From Phycisphaerales bacterium (GTDB lineage Bacteria; Planctomycetota; Phycisphaerae; Phycisphaerales; UBA1924), in assembly GCA_030680655.1 (NCBI GenBank), contig JAUXUZ010000197.1:1-8758 (forward strand): a stretch of DNA of 8,758 nucleotides. Reading direction: 5' to 3'. Shown in pieces: positions 5,263 through 8,758 of the stretch; within the stretch, counting starts at the first letter, position 1, and each line of letters opens with the position of its first letter. A program made the translations under genes and the position numbers. Below the pieces are notes generated by a model. The model was given only the letters and a program-made list of their open reading frames with translations. It did no database searches and was not told the DNA's origin.

Positions 5263-6037
5263 ACTGCGTGAGCGGTCGAAACTGATGCTCTCCGCCGCGG
5301 CCCGCGCGGGCGAGCACTCGCTGACGTTCTTTCAGCGCGAGGCCCTCGCGGTGGACTGGAAAGCCAACAGCACCGAGGTGACCGAGGCCGACCGCCAGGG
5401 TGAGGAGATCATCCGCGCTCTGATCGAGTCGCACTTCCCGGGCGACGCAGTGGTGGGAGAGGAGCACGGCTCGCGTGAAGGGAAGAGCGGCTGGACGTGG
5501 TACATCGACCCCATCGACGGCACCCGCTCGTTCGCGCACGGGGTGCCGCTCTATTCCGTGCTCATCGGTCTGTTCTACCAAGGCCGCTCGGTCGCCGGCG
5601 TCATCGAACTCCCCGCCCTGGGCGAGCGCATCCACGCCACCGATGAGCAGGGCGCTTGGTGGGAGCGCAGCGGCAAGCCGCGCCTCCCCGCCCGCGTCTC
5701 AACGTGCGACCGGCTCGACCGGGCCCTGCTGTGCACCACCTCGATCGACTACTACAAGCAGTCAAACCGAGTGGAGCACCTCGCGCGGCTCAACAACGCC
5801 GTCGGCTCGGTGCGCGGCTGGTCCGACGCGTACCTCTTCGCGCTCGCCGCGACAGGCCGCGTCGATGTCGCCATCGACCCCGTAATGCACCCGTGGGACA
5901 ACGGACCGTTCCCGGTGATTTTTCGTGAGGCGGGTGGAATCTTTTCGTCATGGACCGGCGAAGACCGCATCGACGGGGGCGACGGCGTCGCTGCCAACCC
6001 CAGCTTGCACGCTCAGGTGCTCGACCTGCTCAAGTAA
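5249..6037 (+). CDS. hisN: inositol-monophosphatase-fold phosphatase, probable histidinol-phosphatase HisN
   Basis: This 262-aa enzyme has the complete metal site of the IMPase superfamily: TEAD with D48, GEE with E71-E72, WYIDPIDGT with D87 and D90, and WDN with D217 followed by REAGG. The arrangement WSDAYLFALAATGRVDVAID, then WDNGPF, then a C-terminal GVAANPSLHAQVLDLL, follows the HisN branch more closely than the SuhB or CysQ branches. HisN removes phosphate from L-histidinol phosphate in histidine biosynthesis, in the cytoplasm, using Mg2+. Specificity cannot be proven from motifs; a general inositol or sugar phosphatase is possible. The GTG start is supported by AAAGGA six bases upstream and overlaps the end of the permease gene by 14 bases, so the two are one transcription unit. 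That partnership has no obvious metabolic logic and no other his gene is present. Confidence 0.8.
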   Translation: MDERELRERSKLMLSAAARAGEHSLTFFQREALAVDWKANSTEVTEADRQGEEIIRALIESHFPGDAVVGEEHGSREGKSGWTWYIDPIDGTRSFAHGVPLYSVLIGLFYQGRSVAGVIELPALGERIHATDEQGAWWERSGKPRLPARVSTCDRLDRALLCTTSIDYYKQSNRVEHLARLNNAVGSVRGWSDAYLFALAATGRVDVAIDPVMHPWDNGPFPVIFREAGGIFSSWTGEDRIDGGDGVAANPSLHAQVLDLLK

Positions 6038-6066
6038 GAGCCTTGTGCGCAAGCACGACCGCCAGT

Positions 6067-6128
6067 CCTTCTCCCAGCTCCGCTGGGAGAAGGTGCCCGA
6101 GGCTTTGCGAGGGCGGATGAGGGTGCCT
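6067..6128. repeat. palindromic intergenic repeat with a 12-bp hairpin
   Basis: CCTTCTCCCAGC (6067-6078) and GCTGGGAGAAGG (6082-6093) pair perfectly around a TCC loop. The following bases GGTGCCCGAGG, then GGGCGGATGAGGGTGCC, resemble the tail of a hairpin repeat that I recall from many unrelated high-GC genomes. It lies between hisN and the next gene. Its sequence differs from the REPIN family at 1365 and 2089. Lacking a T-run, it is a repeat first and only possibly a transcript end. Confidence 0.6.
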
Positions 6129-6167
6129 GGCTGCCTTGGATCTGCTGAACTCACAAAGACACCCACC

Positions 6168-6644
6168 ATGCCCACCCACCAAACATGCCTCGACGACCGC
6201 GGCCAACGCGTGCGAATCCCCTCGCCGCTCAAGCTACGCGCGACGCTCGACCAGACTCCGCGCGGCAAGAGCCTGCTCGCCGCGCGTGAGACCCTCTTCG
6301 CGACGCCAACGTGGAACCTCTACCGCTGGCCCCTCGCCATCGCCACCACGCTCATCGTGTGGTTCACCCTCTTTGGTTTCGAATGGTTGATCGTCTTCAC
6401 CGACGCCCCACTGGGCCGAGCCCTCGTGCGATCCATGGTCGCCCTCTTCGTAGGCTTCGCCGTCTTCAGAACCCTCCCCCGCACATATCCCCGCCTGGCG
6501 TCAGCCTCCAAAGACCTCGCCGAGGCCCGCATCTGCATCATCTGCCTCACCGACCTCGACGGCCACGCCGTGGCCGCTGACAATTGCACCGTGTGCCCAA
6601 GCTGCGGCTGCGCAACCCGCTTGATCGCCCAGCGGGCGAACTGA
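6168..6644 (+). CDS. small membrane protein with C-terminal cysteine cluster (unknown function)
   Basis: This 158-aa protein has two hydrophobic segments in its middle: about residues 47-70 (WPLAIATTLIVWFTLFGFEW and on) and about 84-105 (MVALFVGFAVFRTLP). The C-terminal tail follows, CIICLTDLDGH, then CTVCPSCGC, containing seven Cys. The pattern CxxC-x3-DL-x-G followed by CPxCG resembles zinc-ribbon-like tails common in planctomycete membrane proteins of unknown role; zinc binding is inferred. The ATG at 6168 has no Shine-Dalgarno site. The frame is open upstream into hisN, but that part reads as a shadow, so 6168 is the best start. The gene is separated from hisN by a 130-base gap holding a palindromic repeat, and is followed 31 bases later by a REP monomer. 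I do not recognise a named family. Confidence 0.75.
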   Translation: MPTHQTCLDDRGQRVRIPSPLKLRATLDQTPRGKSLLAARETLFATPTWNLYRWPLAIATTLIVWFTLFGFEWLIVFTDAPLGRALVRSMVALFVGFAVFRTLPRTYPRLASASKDLAEARICIICLTDLDGHAVAADNCTVCPSCGCATRLIAQRAN

Positions 6645-6675
6645 CGCTCCGGCATGCTCAGGATCTTTCCAGTTT

Positions 6676-6711
6676 GGGTGCCACTAGGCTCGGCTCTGCG
6701 AGCCTAGTGCG
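6676..6711. repeat. solo REP element, diverged member of the REPIN family
   Basis: The element has the head GGGTGC, an 11-bp perfect stem CACTAGGCTCG/CGAGCCTAGTG, the loop GCTCTG (6693-6698) and the tail TGCG. Head, loop and tail are identical to the inverted right arm of the REPINs at 1365 and 2089, while the stem sequence has changed on both sides so that pairing is kept. It is a single REP: no inverted partner is seen nearby. It lies 31 bases after the stop of the cysteine-cluster membrane protein. The rest of 6712-6796 shows nothing recognisable. Confidence 0.7.
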
Positions 6712-6796
6712 TGGGTCCCTTGCAGCAGAAGACGCCACGCTCGTCCTCCCCGCTCCGTGAAACTGATGCTCCGGCCTTCGCACACCGCGGCACCAA

Positions 6797-7012
6797 TCAC
6801 CGCGGTGCCACCGCCCACCGCCGCTCCATCCGCGGCGTCGCCTCCACACGTACCACCGACGTCGCCAGCGCAACCCCCCGCGAGTACGTCGCGGAGGAAG
6901 CGGTGTCATCCCGCACCGACTTCACCAGCGCATCGATGTACGCCTTCACCCATTCCCGACCCGGCGCACCGACAATGCGAGTCAAACGACCTTGAAAGCC
7001 CTGCACTACCAT
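6797..7012 (-). CDS. possible small ORF or gene remnant (71 aa)
   Basis: This reading frame fills most of an otherwise empty stretch. It has GC-rich third positions typical of coding DNA here and contains a plausible helix, GREWVKAYIDALVKSVRDD, whereas the overlapping plus-strand frame is a low-complexity Pro/Ala/Ser run typical of a shadow. The ATG at 7012 is only five bases from the ATG of the divergent 71-aa gene at 7018, leaving no room for separate promoters, and no ribosome site is seen. No family is recognised. It may be a true small gene, the remains of a larger one, or chance. Confidence 0.3.
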   Translation of the reverse strand: MVVQGFQGRLTRIVGAPGREWVKAYIDALVKSVRDDTASSATYSRGVALATSVVRVEATPRMERRWAVAPR

Positions 7013-7017
7013 CCCGC

Positions 7018-7233
7018 ATGCCCAGCGAACTGCCACCCCGGTCGCTCCCACAATCCGCCCCGGTTCCCACACCCGGCGTTCTCACAATCGATCAGAAGTT
7101 TGACATCCTCTGCATGCTCTGGGAGATGGGTTTCGACTTTGCCGATGCCAAGGCCCGCATGCGCCTGCCCAACGGAACTCCCGAGGAAATCCGGGCTGAA
7201 GCGGCGAGAATTATCCGTGGCACAGCAGCCTGA
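7018..7233 (+). CDS. 71-aa protein of unknown function, partner of the nucleotidyltransferase
   Basis: The protein has a Pro-rich, probably disordered N-terminus (residues 1-20) followed by a compact helical part: TIDQKFDILCMLWEMGFDFA (23-42), then RMRLPNGTPEEIRAEAARII (47-66). The pattern of a helix, an R-x-R-x-P turn, and a helix starting at TPEEI resembles small proteins I recall next to nucleotidyltransferase genes in other bacteria, but I cannot name the family. The ATG has no Shine-Dalgarno site; TACCAT six bases upstream could make the transcript leaderless. Its last 17 bases overlap the start of the next gene, so the pair is translationally coupled. A role as antitoxin or regulator of the enzyme is inferred from this layout only. 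Confidence 0.7.
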   Translation: MPSELPPRSLPQSAPVPTPGVLTIDQKFDILCMLWEMGFDFADAKARMRLPNGTPEEIRAEAARIIRGTAA

Positions 7234-7801
7234 GCCCTTTACGCATGTTCTGGCCGTCCTGGACCGATTGCAGGTCGAGTACTGCATCGGCGGCTCCGTC
7301 GCGTCATCAATCTGGGGCAGGCCTCGTCTCACCGCGGATTTGGATGTCGCTCTGTTCGCGAGCTACGCACAGTTGCGAGAACTCAAAGAGGCGTTGCCGC
7401 AGCCCGACTACTACTTCGACCTCCAGTCGGCCATGGAAGCCGCCGGCACCGGCACGATGGTCACGATCAATCACGTGACGGGCGTGAAGATCGATCTCTT
7501 CTTTCAGACTGACAACGGCTTTGCCAACAGTCAGATGAGCCGCCGCCGCCGTGTCAAGACCCGAGGAGGGCTCGACGCCTTCCTGGCGTCTCCCGAAGAC
7601 GTGGTGCTCAACAAGCTCAAGTACTTCAAGGATGGGCAATCCGAAAAGCACCTGATCGATATCGCTGAAGTTCTGAAGGATCAGGCCACAACCTTCGATA
7701 TGAACTACACCCTCGACTGGGCTCTCCGCATAGGCGTCCGCGCCGAATGGGAGAAATCGCAGCTATTCGCAACAGCATGGAACGCCCGCAAGCCCTCATA
7801 G
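7217..7801 (+). CDS. nucleotidyltransferase-fold protein (AbiEii/DUF6036-like)
   Basis: This 194-aa protein shows the Pol-beta-type nucleotidyltransferase core. CIGGSVASSIWG (residues 23-34) carries the GGS motif; RLTADLDV (37-44) has the metal-binding D41-x-D43; VKIDLFF (90-96) supplies the third Asp, D93. The segment SPEDVVLNKLKYFKDG, with QSEKHLIDIAEVL (125-153), is a typical continuation in AbiEii-like and DUF6036-like proteins. The C-terminal LDWALRIGV is helical. All catalytic Asp residues are present, so it should be able to transfer a nucleotide to a protein or RNA; the target is unknown. It starts at GTG, 17 bases inside the end of the 71-aa gene, with a weak GGCGAG upstream. Relatives act as toxins in abortive-infection or toxin-antitoxin modules, but many have no known role. 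Codon use looks slightly less GC-rich than in neighbouring genes. Confidence 0.85.
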   Translation: MAQQPEPFTHVLAVLDRLQVEYCIGGSVASSIWGRPRLTADLDVALFASYAQLRELKEALPQPDYYFDLQSAMEAAGTGTMVTINHVTGVKIDLFFQTDNGFANSQMSRRRRVKTRGGLDAFLASPEDVVLNKLKYFKDGQSEKHLIDIAEVLKDQATTFDMNYTLDWALRIGVRAEWEKSQLFATAWNARKPS

Positions 7802-7847
7802 CATGACGATGTGTGAGGTTGAGAAACTCCTGACTTTCCGGACACCT

Positions 7848-7973
7848 TCACACATTAAAGTACTTCGCCTCCGGATGATGCACCACGATCTCCGGAATGC
7901 TCTGCCCCGGATCGACCTGCACTTCGCCGTCCTTACGCACCAGATCCGCCCCGGTGCTCCGCCCGGTTTGCAC
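7848..7973 (-). CDS. possible 41-aa protein of unknown function
   Basis: The frame encodes a well-mixed, gene-like sequence with GADLVRKDGEVQVDPGQ, then SIPEIVVHHPEAKYFNV at its C-terminus. GTG at 7973 has AAAGGG a few bases upstream (closer than ideal), and good third-position GC is kept. It is convergent to the nucleotidyltransferase gene, with 46 bases between stops. An imperfect inverted repeat, TGTGTGAGGT (7810-7819) with ACCTTCACACA (7844-7854), could serve as a shared transcript end. The frame is open farther upstream to an ATG at 8048, but that overlaps the HEAT-repeat gene. No family is assigned. Confidence 0.4.
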   Translation of the reverse strand: MQTGRSTGADLVRKDGEVQVDPGQSIPEIVVHHPEAKYFNV

Positions 7974-7996
7974 ACACCCTTTGCGTGCGGTACGCT
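7968..7996 (+). promoter_or_regulatory. candidate promoter of the HEAT-repeat gene
   Basis: TTGCAC (7968-7973) and TACGCT (7991-7996) are exactly 17 bases apart. Transcription would begin near 8003. The -10 hexamer is the same as upstream of atpC and the permease. If real, translation of the downstream gene must start after about 8003, for example at CTG 8005. Confidence 0.4.
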
Positions 7997-8758
7997 CCGC
8001 GCCTCTGAAGATCATCCTCATCATCCTGATCCTCTCGCTCCTCGCCAAAGTGGGCGAATGGGTCTACTACCAGATCAAGTTCCGCAAGCGCGGCGCTGCA
8101 CGCAAAGTCGGCTTTGCGGGCTACAAGGACTTCGCCAAAGATCCAAACCGCCACGAGACCGTCAGGCAGATCTTCAAGGCCCACGACGACGACCTCCGCT
8201 CGCTCCGTGGCAAGCTCATCGGCGAACTGGTGAACGAGCTCGCAACGACTCGGGCGCGGAAGAACGTAGTTACGGTAATCGAGGAGCACGCCGGCGCCGC
8301 GATGCCCGCTCTGCTCAAGGCGCTCGACAACCCAAAGTTCCGCACGCCGTACGGCGACGAGCACCGCAAGAGCGGGGCCGTCGACTACGGCGTGTTCTCG
8401 CCGCTCGAAGTGGTTCTCGAGTGCCTGCGGTCTCACCCCCACCCGCTCATGGTGCCGAAGGTGCTCCCATTCGTTGCGGACGCGAACGCAAGCGTCCGCG
8501 GCTACGTTGCCGCAATCATCTGTGGTTTTCCCGATAGCGCCACGCTGCCGGCGATCAGGGAGTTGCTAGTCGATTCCGAGCGGAACGTCCGTCACAACGC
8601 AGTCTACACACTTAACGAAGCGGTCAATGTCGGCCGCGTATCAGCGTCTGTGCGATCCGAGCTTTATCCGATCGTTCTCTCGCTGGTGACCGATGCAAAC
8701 AAACGCACGGAGAGCGCGCCCGCTTGCCTGCTCGCGCTCGACCGGCCGCGTGCGGAAT
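7981..8758 (+). CDS. membrane-anchored HEAT-repeat protein, 3' part cut by window end
   Basis: The open frame runs to the end of the window without a stop (259 codons from 7981). Residues 9-23 (LKIILIILILSLLAK) form one hydrophobic helix, likely an N-terminal membrane anchor, followed by a basic linker (KFRKRGAARK) that suggests the rest lies in the cytoplasm. The central part is helical. From about residue 154, PLMVPKVLPFVADANASVRG and LPAIRELLVDSERNVRHNAV have the HEAT-repeat pattern: paired helices with D or E plus xxVR at the turn. HEAT repeats usually bind protein partners; no enzyme motif is visible. The start is uncertain: TTG 7981 is the nearest standard codon, GTG 7954 is also open, and the promoter at 7968-7996 would instead favour CTG 8005. 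None has a Shine-Dalgarno site. Confidence 0.7.
   Translation, partial: MRAVRSAPLKIILIILILSLLAKVGEWVYYQIKFRKRGAARKVGFAGYKDFAKDPNRHETVRQIFKAHDDDLRSLRGKLIGELVNELATTRARKNVVTVIEEHAGAAMPALLKALDNPKFRTPYGDEHRKSGAVDYGVFSPLEVVLECLRSHPHPLMVPKVLPFVADANASVRGYVAAIICGFPDSATLPAIRELLVDSERNVRHNAVYTLNEAVNVGRVSASVRSELYPIVLSLVTDANKRTESAPACLLALDRPRAE

Noticed and set aside
6757..7017. Plus-strand extension of the 71-aa protein to an upstream ATG at 6757 (158 aa in total).
   Set aside because: The added part is a low-complexity Pro/Ala/Ser/Thr run with poor third-position bias; conserved-looking sequence begins only after the ATG at 7018.
7810..7854. Rho-independent terminator after the nucleotidyltransferase gene.
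   Set aside because: The inverted repeat has a bulge, a 24-base loop and no T-run on either strand, so it is mentioned only as a possible transcript end.

Overview
The window looks like chromosomal DNA from a high-GC bacterium of the Planctomycetota, most likely class Phycisphaerae. This is inferred from the style of the genes, not from any marker gene. The clues are a pseudopilin-like secreted protein with the FTLIELLVVIAIIA leader, a small membrane protein ending in a CPxCG-type cysteine cluster, short poorly conserved intergenic regions, and frequent GTG/TTG starts or starts without a Shine-Dalgarno site.

Layout, left to right. A prepilin-type N-terminal domain protein (190-1191) ends at a good rho-independent terminator. 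It is followed by a RAYT unit: a REP-associated tyrosine transposase gene on the minus strand (1529-2047), bracketed by two 92-bp palindromic REPIN elements (1365-1456 and 2089-2180). The two elements are direct copies differing at only 4 positions. A diverged single REP of the same family lies about 4.5 kb away (6676-6711), and a 13-nt REP end lies at 1326-1338. Next come an unrecognised 247-aa protein (2270-3013) and a DUF1801-family gene split by a frameshift (3028-3512). Convergent to these on the minus strand is atpC, the F-type ATP synthase epsilon subunit (3569-4006), with no atpD next to it.

A divergent intergenic region with two perfect hairpins separates atpC from an overlapping gene pair. 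The first is a FecCD/BtuC-type ABC transporter permease (4237-5262); the second is an inositol-monophosphatase-fold phosphatase most like HisN histidinol-phosphatase (5249-6037). After a palindromic repeat of another family comes a 158-aa two-helix membrane protein with a C-terminal cysteine cluster (6168-6644). Then comes an overlapping pair: a 71-aa unknown protein (7018-7233) and a nucleotidyltransferase-fold protein (7217-7801), which has the look of a toxin-antitoxin-like or other two-gene accessory module. The window closes with a possible 41-aa minus-strand ORF and the 5' part of a membrane-anchored HEAT-repeat protein that runs off the end.

The most interesting content is the RAYT/REPIN unit with its dispersed relatives, and the small-protein/nucleotidyltransferase pair. 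A hexamer TAC(G/A)CT sits at promoter-like distance upstream of four of the genes and may be the local -10 element. No tRNA, rRNA or CRISPR array was seen.
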